Source: an uncultured Allomuricauda sp.
GTDB lineage: Bacteria > Bacteroidota > Bacteroidia > Flavobacteriales > Flavobacteriaceae
DNA: 64,000 bases
Assembly: GCA_937899065.1 (NCBI GenBank)
Contig: CALBPG010000010.1
Location: 1-64,000, forward strand
Direction of reading: 5' to 3'
Shown here: positions 31,160 through 41,541 of the stretch, piece by piece
Layout of the letters: the number at the start of each line of letters is the position of its first letter
Position numbering within the stretch: position 1 is the stretch's first letter
Translations under genes and position numbers: made by a program
The notes under the pieces: model-generated
What the model was told of the DNA's origin: nothing
What the model saw: the letters and a program-made list of their open reading frames with translations, nothing else
Database searches by the model: none

Positions 31160-32920
31160 ATGACACCATTTGAAGAATTGGGCTTGTCCCAACCGCTTCT
31201 AAATGCTATTTCCGATTTGGGATTTGAGAAACCCTCTGAAGTACAGGAAAAAGCGATTCCCGTTTTGTTAGAAAATGAAACGGACCTGGTTGCCTTAGCG
31301 CAAACAGGAACTGGAAAGACCGCCGCTTTTGGTTTTCCCATGATTCAAAAAATACAGGCGGATAGCCGTACCACACAGGGACTTATCCTCTCTCCTACCC
31401 GTGAGCTTTGTCTCCAGATTACCAATGAGTTGCAACTCTACTCCAAATACGTAAAAGGTTTGAGAACTGTTGCTATTTATGGTGGGGCAAGTATCACCGA
31501 ACAAGCACGTCAAATCAAAAAAGGCGCGCAAATCGTGGTCGCTACGCCAGGACGAATGAAAGACATGATTGGTCGTCGAATGGTAGACATTTCCAAAATC
31601 GATTATTGCGTACTGGATGAGGCAGATGAGATGCTCAACATGGGTTTCTACGAGGATATCAAGGATATTTTGTCCAACACTCCTGAAGAGAAATTTACCT
31701 GGTTGTTCTCAGCAACGATGCCTAAGGAGGTAGCCCAGATTGCCAAAAAGTTCATGCATAAGCCCCAAGAGATTACAGTGGGGACCAAGAATGCTGGATC
31801 CAGTACAGTACAACATGAGTATTATACTGTGGGTGGACGTGACCGCTACGCGGCACTAAAACGCTTGGCAGATGCAAACCCTGGAATCTTTTCCGTGATT
31901 TTCTGTCGTACCAAAAGAGATACACAAAAAGTTGCTGAAAAATTAATTGAAGATGGCTATAACGCAGGCGCTTTGCATGGCGATTTAAGTCAAAACCAAC
32001 GGGATTTGGTGATGAACGCTTTTCGCAAAAAGCAGGTTCAAATGTTGGTAGCTACCGATGTTGCCGCCAGGGGTATTGACGTTGATGACATCACCCATGT
32101 CATCAATTACCAGCTTCCTGATGAAATAGAAACCTATACCCACCGAAGCGGTCGTACAGGGCGTGCTGGGAAATCCGGTATTTCAATGGTCATCGTGACC
32201 CGTTCTGAAATGCGGAAAATCCATGCCATTGAAAAGAAAATCAAACAAGATTTCATTTCTAAGAAAATCCCAACAGGAATTGAAATCTGTGAGATTCAGT
32301 TGTATCATTTGGCCAATAAAATCAAGGAAACGGAAGTCAATACCGAAATTGATGGGTATTTACCTGCCATTCATGATGTTCTCGATGGCTTAGACCGCGA
32401 AGAACTCATCAAAAAAATTGTTTCTGTAGAGTTTACCCGTTTTTATAACTACTATAGCAAAACCAAAGACCTCAATACTTCTGAACCTTCCAAGGAACGT
32501 TCTGAACGAAGGGATTCAGGTGGTGGTTCTGTGCGCTACTTCATCAATATTGGTGAAAGAGATGGCTATGATTGGATGAGCTTGAAAGATTTCCTAAGGG
32601 ACACTTTGAACCTTGAAAAAGAAGATGTTTTCAACGTGGACACAAAAGGAAGTTTTTCCTTCTTTAATACAGACGCTTCCTTAACCGAATCCATTTTGCA
32701 AACCTTCACAGATTTTAAAATGAAAGGGCGTTTTATCAATGTGGAAGTTTCTACTAAACCCGGTAGCGGTTCAGGGAAGAAGCGTAACCGAGGTGACAGA
32801 AGGTCCAAATTCAAAAAGGGTGGAGGTGATCGCTCCTATTCGAAAAAGGGGAAAAAAGGAGGCCGCGGCCGTTCAAAAGGAGGGAAACATCCGGGGTTCT
32901 TTTCGTTAATTCTTTATTAA
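31160..32920 (+). CDS. DEAD-box RNA helicase (DeaD/CsdA-like) with basic Gly-rich tail
   Basis: ALAQTGTGKTAAFGFP, SPTRELCLQ, VLDEADEML, LFSATMP, HRSGRTGRAGK, C-terminal RG-rich tail. Confidence 0.95.
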   Translation: MTPFEELGLSQPLLNAISDLGFEKPSEVQEKAIPVLLENETDLVALAQTGTGKTAAFGFPMIQKIQADSRTTQGLILSPTRELCLQITNELQLYSKYVKGLRTVAIYGGASITEQARQIKKGAQIVVATPGRMKDMIGRRMVDISKIDYCVLDEADEMLNMGFYEDIKDILSNTPEEKFTWLFSATMPKEVAQIAKKFMHKPQEITVGTKNAGSSTVQHEYYTVGGRDRYAALKRLADANPGIFSVIFCRTKRDTQKVAEKLIEDGYNAGALHGDLSQNQRDLVMNAFRKKQVQMLVATDVAARGIDVDDITHVINYQLPDEIETYTHRSGRTGRAGKSGISMVIVTRSEMRKIHAIEKKIKQDFISKKIPTGIEICEIQLYHLANKIKETEVNTEIDGYLPAIHDVLDGLDREELIKKIVSVEFTRFYNYYSKTKDLNTSEPSKERSERRDSGGGSVRYFINIGERDGYDWMSLKDFLRDTLNLEKEDVFNVDTKGSFSFFNTDASLTESILQTFTDFKMKGRFINVEVSTKPGSGSGKKRNRGDRRSKFKKGGGDRSYSKKGKKGGRGRSKGGKHPGFFSLILY

Positions 32921-32979
32921 ACCGAAATGCCTAAACCTTAATTTTACGTTGTTTCGTATTTTTAAGGTATCCTGAGTTC

Positions 32980-33756
32980 ATGAAACCATATATCGTCTGC
33001 ACCATTTTGTTGTTTTCTTTCGTGTGTCTGGCGCAGACCGAAGAGACTGATGTCATGCCGCGCGACATTACGGCGACCGTAGTGAATGCTCAAACCGGTT
33101 TCGCCATTGAAAGTGTTCACGTCATCAATTTGTACCAGGTGGTGGGTACTATTACCAATCAAGAAGGAAAGTTTTAGATTCCTGCTGTGGTAAACGACAC
33201 TCTTTATCTCTCTTTCTTAGGATTCAAATCCCAAAAAGTTCGTGTCACCAACGATATGTTTAAGTTCGAGGGTACCGAGATCGCTTTGACAGAATTAGCT
33301 TATGCCTTAGAAGAAGTCATCGTACGCCCCTATCAGCTTACGGGATACCTAGAGATTGATGTCAAAAACCTACCGATAAACAATGCGTACCAATACAGCA
33401 TTTCGGGATTGGGCAGGAGCTATGAAGCCGGAAATAAGAACCCAAGTGCAGTAACCAAAGTACTCGGTGCTATTCTCAATCCTGCAGATTTACTGCGGAA
33501 CCTTTTTGGTAAAAAACCCAAACAAATGCGGAAACTGCGGAAAATGAAAGAGGATGAAGACATCCGAAATCTTTTAGCCTCCAAATTCGACCGTGAGACC
33601 CTAAAGGAACTTTTGCAACTGGAAAAGGTTGATATTGAGGATATTTTGAACAATTGCAACTATTCTAGGTCCTTTATACGTACCGCCAACGACCTTCAAA
33701 TTTTGGATGCCATATCCAGTTGTTACGAAGAATACAAAGTCCTAAATCGGAAATAA
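32980..33756 (+). pseudogene. Secreted CarboxypepD_reg-like domain protein, interrupted by in-frame TAG at 33175-33177
   Basis: MKPYIVCTILLFSFVCLAQTEETDVMPRDITATVVNAQTGFAIESVHVINLYQVVGTITNQEGKF*IPAVVNDTLYLSFLGFKSQKVRV...; both halves in one frame; the stop sits inside the typical GKFxIPA..NDTLYLSFLGF motif. Confidence 0.88.
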
Positions 33757-33841
33757 AATACTACCAGAAGCACGTTTGACTTCTTAAATAAATTTTAAAT
33801 TTCCGTATTCATTTTATAGTTTTAGGCAAAATACCTCCTTA

Positions 33842-35527
33842 ATGAAAAAACTGCTTATCGTTATGTCTCTTTTTTCCTTTATCCTGGGTTGTAAAAAGAC
33901 AAAAAAAGCTGAAAAAAAGGAAGAAGTTGTAACGATAGAACCCGAGCAGGAAAAACAGGTTCCTTTCGTTTGGGAAGGAGCCAACATCTACTTTCTTTTA
34001 ACCGATAGATTCCATAACGGAAACCTCGAAAATGATATCAATTTTGAACGTACGGAAGAAACAGCCGTTCTACGTGGTTTTGAAGGAGGGGATTTGCAGG
34101 GAGTCATTCAAAAATTGGAAGAAGGTTACTTTACCGATTTGGGTATCAACGCCATTTGGTTCACCCCTATTGTGGAACAAATTCATGGTGCTACCAATGA
34201 AGGAACAGGAAACACCTATGGCTATCATGGGTATTGGACCAAAGATTGGACGGCTATAGACCCTAATTTCGGTACCCGAAAGGATTTGGAGAAACTGGTA
34301 AAAACCGCACATTCCAAAGGAATACGTGTACTTCTAGATGTTGTGTTGAACCATACTGGCCCCGTTACAGATAAAGACCCCGTGTGGCCAGAAGAGTGGG
34401 TAAGAACAGGGCCTGCCTGTACTTTTGACACCTACGAAAACACGACCGCTTGTACTTTGGTACAGAACCTTCCGGATATTTTAACCGAATCGGATGAGGC
34501 AGTTGAACTTCCCGATGCTTTATTGGCCAAATGGAAACGAGAGGGACGGTTAAGCCAAGAATTGGATGAATTGCAGTTGTTTTTCGAACGTACCGGTTAT
34601 CCTAGGGCACCCCGCTTTTACATCATCAAATGGTTGACAGATTACATCAATGATTTCGGGGTAGATGGTTTTCGTGTGGATACCGTCAAGCACGTAAACG
34701 AGAATGCATGGTCAGATTTGTATAAGGAAGCGAACTACGCTTTCGAAACTTGGAAGAAAAAACATCCCGAACGCATTATGGACGAAAATGATTTCTACTT
34801 GGTGGGTGAAGTATACAATTACGGAATTACCGGAGGACGCGAGTTTGATTTTGGGGACAAAAAGGTTGACTTTTTTGACTACGGCTTCAAAAGTCTCATC
34901 AATTTCGATTTGAAATATGACGCAGAACAACCTTACGAGAAAGTATTTACCAAATACAGCAAGCTACTCAACACCAAGTTCAAGGGGAAGAGCGTTTTAA
35001 ATTACCTCACCTCACATGACGACGGGCAACCTTTTGACAAAGACCGGACCAAGCCATATTTGGCAGCTAACATGTTGTTATTGACTCCAGGTGCTTCCCA
35101 AGTGTATTATGGTGATGAAACGGTTCGTAGTTTAGTGATTGAAGGTACAGAAGGCGATGCGACATTACGTTCGTTCATGAATTGGGAAGAATTGGATTCA
35201 TTACCGCATGTAAAAGACATTCACAAACACTACCAAAAACTAGGTTCTTTTAGAAGAAACCATCCTTCGGTTGGTGCTGGAAAACACAAACGTTTGGCCA
35301 AAGCGCCTTATGTTTTCTCAAGAAGCTACACCCAAGGTGATTATAAGGACAAGGTAGTTATCGGACTTGATTTGCCTAAAGGCAAAAAATCCCTTCGTGT
35401 GAAAGGATTTTTTGGAGATGGCACTACCCTTTATGATACTTACTCCGAAACTGAAGTAGTTGTTGAAAAAGGACAGGTCACTCTCGAGAATGATTTTGAG
35501 GTAGCGCTCTTAGAGCTCAAAGAGTAA
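33842..35527 (+). CDS. GH13 alpha-amylase-family lipoprotein (cyclomaltodextrinase/neopullulanase-like)
   Basis: Lipobox ILGCKK; ANIYFLLTDRFHNG, VLLDVVLNHTG, DGFRVDTVKHV, LVGEVYN, YLTSHDDG. Confidence 0.92.
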   Translation: MKKLLIVMSLFSFILGCKKTKKAEKKEEVVTIEPEQEKQVPFVWEGANIYFLLTDRFHNGNLENDINFERTEETAVLRGFEGGDLQGVIQKLEEGYFTDLGINAIWFTPIVEQIHGATNEGTGNTYGYHGYWTKDWTAIDPNFGTRKDLEKLVKTAHSKGIRVLLDVVLNHTGPVTDKDPVWPEEWVRTGPACTFDTYENTTACTLVQNLPDILTESDEAVELPDALLAKWKREGRLSQELDELQLFFERTGYPRAPRFYIIKWLTDYINDFGVDGFRVDTVKHVNENAWSDLYKEANYAFETWKKKHPERIMDENDFYLVGEVYNYGITGGREFDFGDKKVDFFDYGFKSLINFDLKYDAEQPYEKVFTKYSKLLNTKFKGKSVLNYLTSHDDGQPFDKDRTKPYLAANMLLLTPGASQVYYGDETVRSLVIEGTEGDATLRSFMNWEELDSLPHVKDIHKHYQKLGSFRRNHPSVGAGKHKRLAKAPYVFSRSYTQGDYKDKVVIGLDLPKGKKSLRVKGFFGDGTTLYDTYSETEVVVEKGQVTLENDFEVALLELKE

Positions 35528-35530
35528 ACC

Positions 35531-36058
35531 TTAGTTTTCGAGAATACCTTTTAGGCTTCCCAAGCCGTCTTCGAAGTCTCCTCCGACTGCTTTATCCATG
35601 TTCATAAACAACATGAAAATACTCATCGGGAATTTGTTTTTTCCTGAGAACCCCCATGTCACTTTAGTGGCATTGGGCCCTTCTTCCTCGGTGGTCATAT
35701 AAGCATCTGAGGTAGATTTAAAAGGTTTTAAGAAGCGAAGCTCAGATTCAATACGCTCACCAGGTACAATCTTAGTGATTTCTTGTTCGCCCTCACCTAC
35801 TTCTTTGTTGCCATTCCAATAGCTCACGGAACCTACTTCACCATCTGTCCCGGTGAACTTCTTTTCCATGTTGGGGTCTTTTTTGGCCCAAGGAGACCAA
35901 TTGTCCATTTTTTCGAGCGACTTGATGTATTCAAAAACGGTATCCTTCGGTTGCGCAATAGAAATACTGCGCGAAACATTATAAGACTTCGGAGCAATAA
36001 TCCCCAAAAAAACAATAAGGAGAATCAAACTTCCCAAAATGTAGAGAACTGTAGTCAT
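35531..36058 (-). CDS. SRPBCC-family polyketide cyclase-like protein with N-terminal TM
   Basis: YNVSRSISIAQPKDTVFEYIKSLEKMDNWSPWAKKDP. Confidence 0.85.
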   Translation of the reverse strand: MTTVLYILGSLILLIVFLGIIAPKSYNVSRSISIAQPKDTVFEYIKSLEKMDNWSPWAKKDPNMEKKFTGTDGEVGSVSYWNGNKEVGEGEQEITKIVPGERIESELRFLKPFKSTSDAYMTTEEEGPNATKVTWGFSGKNKFPMSIFMLFMNMDKAVGGDFEDGLGSLKGILEN

Positions 36059-36095
36059 TTGTTTTAGAATTGGTTACATGCTAAAATAGCAAAAT

Positions 36096-36752
36096 TCAAC
36101 GCGCAGACAAATACCGCTGAATAATGCTCTCCACGTCTTTTATGGATTTTTTGGTCCAATCCAAGCGTTTTTCCAACCGTTCTTTAGCTGATAAAGGCCA
36201 TGGCAGTTCAGAAGTGCGAAGTCGCTTTGATAAGGTTTCCAGAATAATTGCGGCAGATACCGAAATGTTCATACTTTCCGAAAAACCAACCATTGGAATC
36301 TTGAGAAAACCATCAGCTCTACTTTTTACCACATCGCTCAAACCCTCTCGCTCTGTACCGAAAAACAAGGCCGTTTTCTCGCAAATTTGATAATCTCCTA
36401 GAAGAGTACAATCGCCATATGGAGTCGTTGCAAGTATCTTGTATCCCTGTTCGGACAAAGTATCGATGCAATACTCCATTTTGGAAAAGCGGTGGATATC
36501 TACCCATTGCTCTGCCCCCATGGCAATATTCTTGTCCAAACGGCTCCCAAAACGGTCTTCTACGACATGGGCTTCTTGAATGCCAAAAGCATCACAACTT
36601 CTGAGCACAGCACTAGTATTGTGCAACTGGAATACATCTTCCATCACTACCGTTAAGAACTTTGTTCGCTGTGACAAAACATATTGAAATCTTGCTTTGC
36701 GCTCCTCGGTCAGAAAGCCTTCCAAATAGTGCAGTAAATCCGTATCAATCAT
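36096..36752 (-). CDS. TrmH-like SpoU-family RNA methyltransferase
   Basis: VMEDVFQLHNTSAVLRSCDAFGIQEAHVVE, FFGTEREGLSD, IPMVGFSESMNISVSAAIIL. Confidence 0.93.
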   Translation of the reverse strand: MIDTDLLHYLEGFLTEERKARFQYVLSQRTKFLTVVMEDVFQLHNTSAVLRSCDAFGIQEAHVVEDRFGSRLDKNIAMGAEQWVDIHRFSKMEYCIDTLSEQGYKILATTPYGDCTLLGDYQICEKTALFFGTEREGLSDVVKSRADGFLKIPMVGFSESMNISVSAAIILETLSKRLRTSELPWPLSAKERLEKRLDWTKKSIKDVESIIQRYLSAR

Positions 36753-36804
36753 CCGGCAAAAGATAGAAAAAATGATACTTTTGAAAGTATTAGTGCGCTA
36801 ACGG

Positions 36805-37506
36805 ATGAAAAAGCAAAAGAAAATAGTGGTGATGACCGGTGCGGGAATGAGCGCAGAAAGCGGCTTGAAAACTTTTCGAGATGCTAACGGACTTTGGGAA
36901 GGACATGATGTGATGGAAGTTGCCTCTCCCCAAGGTTTTCAGAAAAATCCAGAACTCGTTCTTGAATTCTACAACCAACGTAGGCGGCAACTTTTAAGTG
37001 TGCATCCGAACGCAGGGCATCAGGCTTTGGTTCACTTGGAGGAGAGATTTGAGGTTCAAATTGTAACCCAAAATGTGGATAACCTCCACGAAAAAGCAGG
37101 AAGCACTCAAGTACTGCATTTACATGGCGAATTGTTGAAGGTGAGAAGTGTTCAAAATGAAGAGCTGGTGTTGCATTGGGAGAAAGACTTGGTCCTTGGA
37201 GATTTGGATGAAAACGGACATCAACTGCGCCCACACATCGTTTGGTTTGGTGAAATGGTTCCGCTTTTGGAAGATGCCGCTCGGCAAACGCAGCAAGCGG
37301 ATATTGTTATTATCATTGGAACCTCAATGCAAGTGTATCCCGCAGCCAGCTTGATTCGCTACGCACCGCCCCAAGTTCCGATATATTTTGTCGACCCAGC
37401 TCCCGCAGTAAATCCCAGTGATTTTGTGAACTTGACCATTTTACAGCAAACTGCTGCGGAAGGAGTACCACCTTTGGTGCAAGAGCTTCTAGAAAAGGAA
37501 GGTTAA
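36805..37506 (+). CDS. cobB: NAD-dependent protein deacylase (sirtuin)
   Basis: VMTGAGMSAESGLKTFRDANGLW, TQNVDNLHEKAGS, LHGE, IIGTSMQVYPAA. Confidence 0.95.
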   Translation: MKKQKKIVVMTGAGMSAESGLKTFRDANGLWEGHDVMEVASPQGFQKNPELVLEFYNQRRRQLLSVHPNAGHQALVHLEERFEVQIVTQNVDNLHEKAGSTQVLHLHGELLKVRSVQNEELVLHWEKDLVLGDLDENGHQLRPHIVWFGEMVPLLEDAARQTQQADIVIIIGTSMQVYPAASLIRYAPPQVPIYFVDPAPAVNPSDFVNLTILQQTAAEGVPPLVQELLEKEG

Positions 37507-37515
37507 ACCCTTGGT

Positions 37516-38088
37516 ATGCAAGCGGAAGAACTTCATTCCAAGTTGAGCAAAAAGCGCTTGTCAAAATCTGAAGTAAATGATTTGACCAATGAATTGCTCA
37601 ATTATCCGGAACTTGTTTTACCGCTCATTCAACATGTTTTTCAAGAAGAAAAAGAAGGCGTGTTTATGGCCAGTTGGGTGTTGGACCATCTGCTGCGGAA
37701 AGACCTTTCGTTATTGCTGCCCTGCATCGATTTTTTTATCGCTGGTCTCCCAGAAATGCAATCTGATTCTTCTATTCGTCCCATGGCCCATTGTTGTGAG
37801 ATGATACTGGTCAAGGTATATGAGAAAAAGGACTCCGTGTATCAAAAAGCCATAAGCAAAGGACATAAGGATGTTTTACTATCCACTAATTTTGATTGGC
37901 TTATTGGTCCATATCGTGCAGCAACAAAAGTCTTTGCCATGACGAATGTGTATTATCTCGGAAAAGATTTTGATTGGGTGCACCCAGAATTAACTTCAGT
38001 TTTGCAAGAAACCTTATCCGAGGGTAGTACCGCCCAGCAAAATCGTGGTAGTATAATCCAGAAACGCCTCGCAGAAGAGTCGCGTTGA
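37516..38088 (+). CDS. Hypothetical protein, HEAT-like helical
   Basis: Intact 190-aa ORF between cobB and purB, co-oriented. Confidence 0.7.
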   Translation: MQAEELHSKLSKKRLSKSEVNDLTNELLNYPELVLPLIQHVFQEEKEGVFMASWVLDHLLRKDLSLLLPCIDFFIAGLPEMQSDSSIRPMAHCCEMILVKVYEKKDSVYQKAISKGHKDVLLSTNFDWLIGPYRAATKVFAMTNVYYLGKDFDWVHPELTSVLQETLSEGSTAQQNRGSIIQKRLAEESR

Positions 38089-38103
38089 CATTTCAAGTTT
38101 AAG

Positions 38104-38111
38104 TATCTTTG
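38104..38111 (+). promoter_or_regulatory. Promoter -7 element upstream of purB (TATCTTTG)
   Basis: TAnnTTTG match 19 nt before the purB ATG; TTG at 38085-38087. Confidence 0.45.
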
Positions 38112-38129
38112 CGCTTTTAAACTACACTC

Positions 38130-39470
38130 ATGCTGACGCCTTTGAATGCTATATCGCCCATTGACGGGAGGTACCGAAATAAAATCGAAGATTTATCTCA
38201 ATTTTTTTCGGAAGAAGCCTTAATACGATATCGGGTAAAAGTAGAAATCGAGTACTTTTTGGCGTTATGCGAAATTCCTTTGCCACAGCTTGAAACTTTC
38301 CCGGCAAATCAAAACGAAGCGCTACAAAGCATCTACCTAGACTTTACAGCTGAAGACGCCGCGGAAATCAAAGAAATTGAAAAAACCACCAACCATGATG
38401 TCAAAGCAGTGGAATACTTTATCAAAAAGCGTTTTGATGATTTAGGGTTGCAGGAATATAAAGAATTCATCCACTTTGGACTCACCTCGCAGGACATTAA
38501 TAATACCGCCATTCCGCTTTCCTTAAAGGAAGCAATGAATGAAGCCTATGTTCCTTTATATTTCAAAACCGTTGGGGTACTTCAAGAAAGAGCAGCGGAG
38601 TGGGCCACAGTTCCCATGCTGGCCCGAACACACGGACAACCAGCTTCCCCTACTCGACTCGGAAAAGAGATTGATGTTTTCGTGGCACGTTTGAAAGAAC
38701 AATTCAATTTGCTGAATGACATCCCCAGTGCCGCTAAATTTGGTGGTGCTACAGGAAATTTCAATGCCCATACTATCGCGTACCCAGAAATTGACTGGAG
38801 AGCGTTTGGAAAGGAATTCGTTCAGGAACGTTTGGGCCTACATCATTCCTTCCCTACCACCCAAATTGAACATTACGACCATATGGCCGCCTTGTTTGAT
38901 AATTTAGCTCGAATCAATACCATTTTGATTGATTTGGACCGTGATATATGGACCTATATTTCCATAGATTATTTCAAACAAAAAATCAAAGCAGGTGAAA
39001 TAGGTTCCTCTGCGATGCCACACAAGGTAAATCCAATTGATTTTGAAAACTCTGAAGGAAATCTTGGGATAGCCAATGCGATTTTCCATCATTTGGCTTC
39101 CAAATTACCTATTTCAAGGCTACAACGCGATTTGACGGATAGCACCGTTTTAAGAAACATTGGTGTTCCTTTTTCTCATACAGTCATCGCGATGCACGCC
39201 ACTTTGAAAGGATTGTCCAAATTGGTTTTAAATCAAGACAAAATCGACCGGGATTTGTCTGAGAACTGGCCTGTAGTCGCAGAAGCAATTCAAACCATTT
39301 TAAGACGGGAAGGTTATCCCAATCCGTATGAAGCCTTAAAAGGGTTGACCCGGACCAACGAAAAAATCACGCAACATACCATTGCGGCCTTTATTGACAC
39401 CCTTGAGGTCTCCGATGCTTTAAAGGCTGAACTCAAAAAAATAACCCCAGCAAATTATACCGGGGTCTAA
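38130..39470 (+). CDS. purB: Adenylosuccinate lyase
   Basis: LNAISPIDGRYRNKI, FIHFGLTSQDINNTA, ARTHGQPASPTRLGKE, GSSAMPHKVNPIDFENSEGNLG. Confidence 0.96.
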   Translation: MLTPLNAISPIDGRYRNKIEDLSQFFSEEALIRYRVKVEIEYFLALCEIPLPQLETFPANQNEALQSIYLDFTAEDAAEIKEIEKTTNHDVKAVEYFIKKRFDDLGLQEYKEFIHFGLTSQDINNTAIPLSLKEAMNEAYVPLYFKTVGVLQERAAEWATVPMLARTHGQPASPTRLGKEIDVFVARLKEQFNLLNDIPSAAKFGGATGNFNAHTIAYPEIDWRAFGKEFVQERLGLHHSFPTTQIEHYDHMAALFDNLARINTILIDLDRDIWTYISIDYFKQKIKAGEIGSSAMPHKVNPIDFENSEGNLGIANAIFHHLASKLPISRLQRDLTDSTVLRNIGVPFSHTVIAMHATLKGLSKLVLNQDKIDRDLSENWPVVAEAIQTILRREGYPNPYEALKGLTRTNEKITQHTIAAFIDTLEVSDALKAELKKITPANYTGV

Positions 39471-39490
39471 AGTTAGTTGAGAAGGTTTAT

Positions 39491-40309
39491 TTACTTCAAA
39501 ACTTTTTGCACTTCCACTTCGTGTGGATAAGGAATTTCTATTCCTGCTTCGTCAAGTGCCAGCTTACAACCTTCGTATGTGGCAAAATAGACATCCCAGT
39601 AATCTTCGGGCTTACTGAAAGGGCGAACTGCAAAGTTTACTGAGCTATCTGCCAATTCCAGTACATTTACAGATGGGGCTGGATCTTGCAACACCTTTGG
39701 ATTATCGGTCAAAACTTTAAGCAGTACTTCCTTAACCGTTTTGATATCTTCTTCGTACGCTACGCCGATAACCGTATCTACCCGAATTTTTCCTTCGGCA
39801 GTATAATTCACGATATTACCGTTTGCCATCGCTCCATTGGGTACTATGGCCAATTTATTTTCAGGGGTGATAAGTTTAGTGGTGAAGATTTCGATTTCCT
39901 TGACCCCACCAAGTACGCCTTGCGCCTCAATTAAATCCCCGATACGATAAGGTTTGAAAATCATAATGAGCACACCACCCGCAAAATTGGATAATGAACC
40001 TTGAAGGGCCAAAACAATAGCCAAACCAGCTGCGGCAATAACAGCTGCAAAAGTGGTGACATCAACTCCTAATCTGGAAATCACAACAATAATCAAAAAC
40101 ACTTTGAGAGCCCATGATAATAGGTTCAACAAAAACCGTTGGAGCGATTCGTCATATTTGCTTTTTGCCATCACTTTGCGGACTCCTTTGAGCAGCTTTT
40201 TGATGACCCATGAACCGATAATATAAATGAGAAGGGCAGTGACCAATTTTGGCCCGAACTCCTTGGCTAATTCCAACCCGTAGTTTATCCACTCTTGTGC
40301 TTGTTCCAT
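39491..40309 (-). CDS. Small-conductance mechanosensitive ion channel (MscS family)
   Basis: AAAGLAIVLALQGSLSNFAGGVLIMIFKPYRIGDLIEAQGVLGGVKEIEIFTTKLITPENKLAIVPNG. Confidence 0.93.
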   Translation of the reverse strand: MEQAQEWINYGLELAKEFGPKLVTALLIYIIGSWVIKKLLKGVRKVMAKSKYDESLQRFLLNLLSWALKVFLIIVVISRLGVDVTTFAAVIAAAGLAIVLALQGSLSNFAGGVLIMIFKPYRIGDLIEAQGVLGGVKEIEIFTTKLITPENKLAIVPNGAMANGNIVNYTAEGKIRVDTVIGVAYEEDIKTVKEVLLKVLTDNPKVLQDPAPSVNVLELADSSVNFAVRPFSKPEDYWDVYFATYEGCKLALDEAGIEIPYPHEVEVQKVLK

Positions 40310-40450
40310 AATGCTATGATTTGTTAGTGTTTATCTGTTTGACCCTAAGTTAACAAGAAGGTCACATATTTAAAGGATAAAGCAGGTTATAAAAACAAAA
40401 AGCTTGGATGTAGAAAGAGAAGAAATGTTTTAATTACCTCAAGCGGTTCT

Positions 40451-40864
40451 TTAGTGTGGTAATCTCTTGCGTATCAACCCATAACAAAAAGTGCCCAACA
40501 GCGCTCCAATAATTACTACCAAGATAGAGGGAAACCCTGCACCAATTAAAGTGAACATGGGGCCCGGGCAAGCTCCGGCAAGTCCCCAACCTAAACCAAA
40601 GATGATTCCTCCCATCAAATAGCGTGCGATGCTTTTTTCTTTGGGATTAAAAACGATAGGGTCTCCGTGGAATGAGTTAAGCTTCAACCGCTTAATTACT
40701 TGTACCATGATTACGCCCAAAACTAAAGCTGAGCCGATTATACCGTACATGTGGAATGCCTTAAACTGGAACATTTCATAAATCCGAAACCATGAAGCTG
40801 CTTCAGATTTGAACATGGTAATACCAAAAAGAATACCGATGAGTAGATAGCCGATAGTTCGCAT
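40451..40864 (-). CDS. YeeE/YedE-family (DUF6691-like) membrane protein
   Basis: GGIIFGLGWGLAGACPGPMFTLIG. Confidence 0.85.
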   Translation of the reverse strand: MRTIGYLLIGILFGITMFKSEAASWFRIYEMFQFKAFHMYGIIGSALVLGVIMVQVIKRLKLNSFHGDPIVFNPKEKSIARYLMGGIIFGLGWGLAGACPGPMFTLIGAGFPSILVVIIGALLGTFCYGLIRKRLPH

Positions 40865-40868
40865 ACGC

Positions 40869-41426
40869 TTAAAATAATAATGGGAGAATAAGGTGGACCA
40901 TTACCAATCCACCAATGAAAAAACCGATTACGGCAATGAGTGAAGGCCATTGCAATTCGCTCAAACCAGAAATGGCATGCCCTGAAGTACATCCTCCGGC
41001 GTACCGCGCGCCAAAACCAACAAGGAATCCACCAACGACCAAAATAGCAAGACTTGAAACATTCCCTAGGCTAGCGATAGAAAAGAGTTTTTCGGGCAGA
41101 TATGCGCTACCAGCACTTTCGAACCCCAAAGTTTTGAGCTTTTCAATTACCTCAGGATGAATCGCTACCGAAATATTATTGGAAAGAAGTGTATTTGCTA
41201 TAAAACCCCCAATAATCGCACCGAGCACAACAGTGAGGTTCCACTTTTGGGATTTCCAATCGAATCGAAAAAAATCACTGGCTTTTTCCCCACCGCAAAG
41301 CGTGCAAATTGTTCTCAAATTGCCAGACATGCCAAAGTTCTTGCCCATCATGAGTAGCAAGAACATGACCAAAGCTATCATTGGCCCGGCTACATACCAA
41401 GGCCAAGGACGAAATAACCATTCCAT
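40869..41426 (-). CDS. YeeE/YedE thiosulfate-transporter-family protein
   Basis: GGFLVGFGARYAGGCTSGHAISGLSELQWPSLIAV. Confidence 0.88.
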   Translation of the reverse strand: MEWLFRPWPWYVAGPMIALVMFLLLMMGKNFGMSGNLRTICTLCGGEKASDFFRFDWKSQKWNLTVVLGAIIGGFIANTLLSNNISVAIHPEVIEKLKTLGFESAGSAYLPEKLFSIASLGNVSSLAILVVGGFLVGFGARYAGGCTSGHAISGLSELQWPSLIAVIGFFIGGLVMVHLILPLLF

Positions 41427-41541
41427 AAAATTTGTTTTTCAGTTCGGTGAACACCTGTTTTTAGTGCATCATCAATTCCGCCTGAAGTTAACAAAAAGGG
41501 AAAGGTTACCTAAACATTCCAAGTAGTTTTGTGAGGTGCGA

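Noticed and set aside
40451-41426. Split YeeE/YedE transporter as a broken gene
   Set aside because: Two-gene YeeE/YedE pairs are a common natural arrangement; both halves have intact start, stop and conserved Cys motifs.
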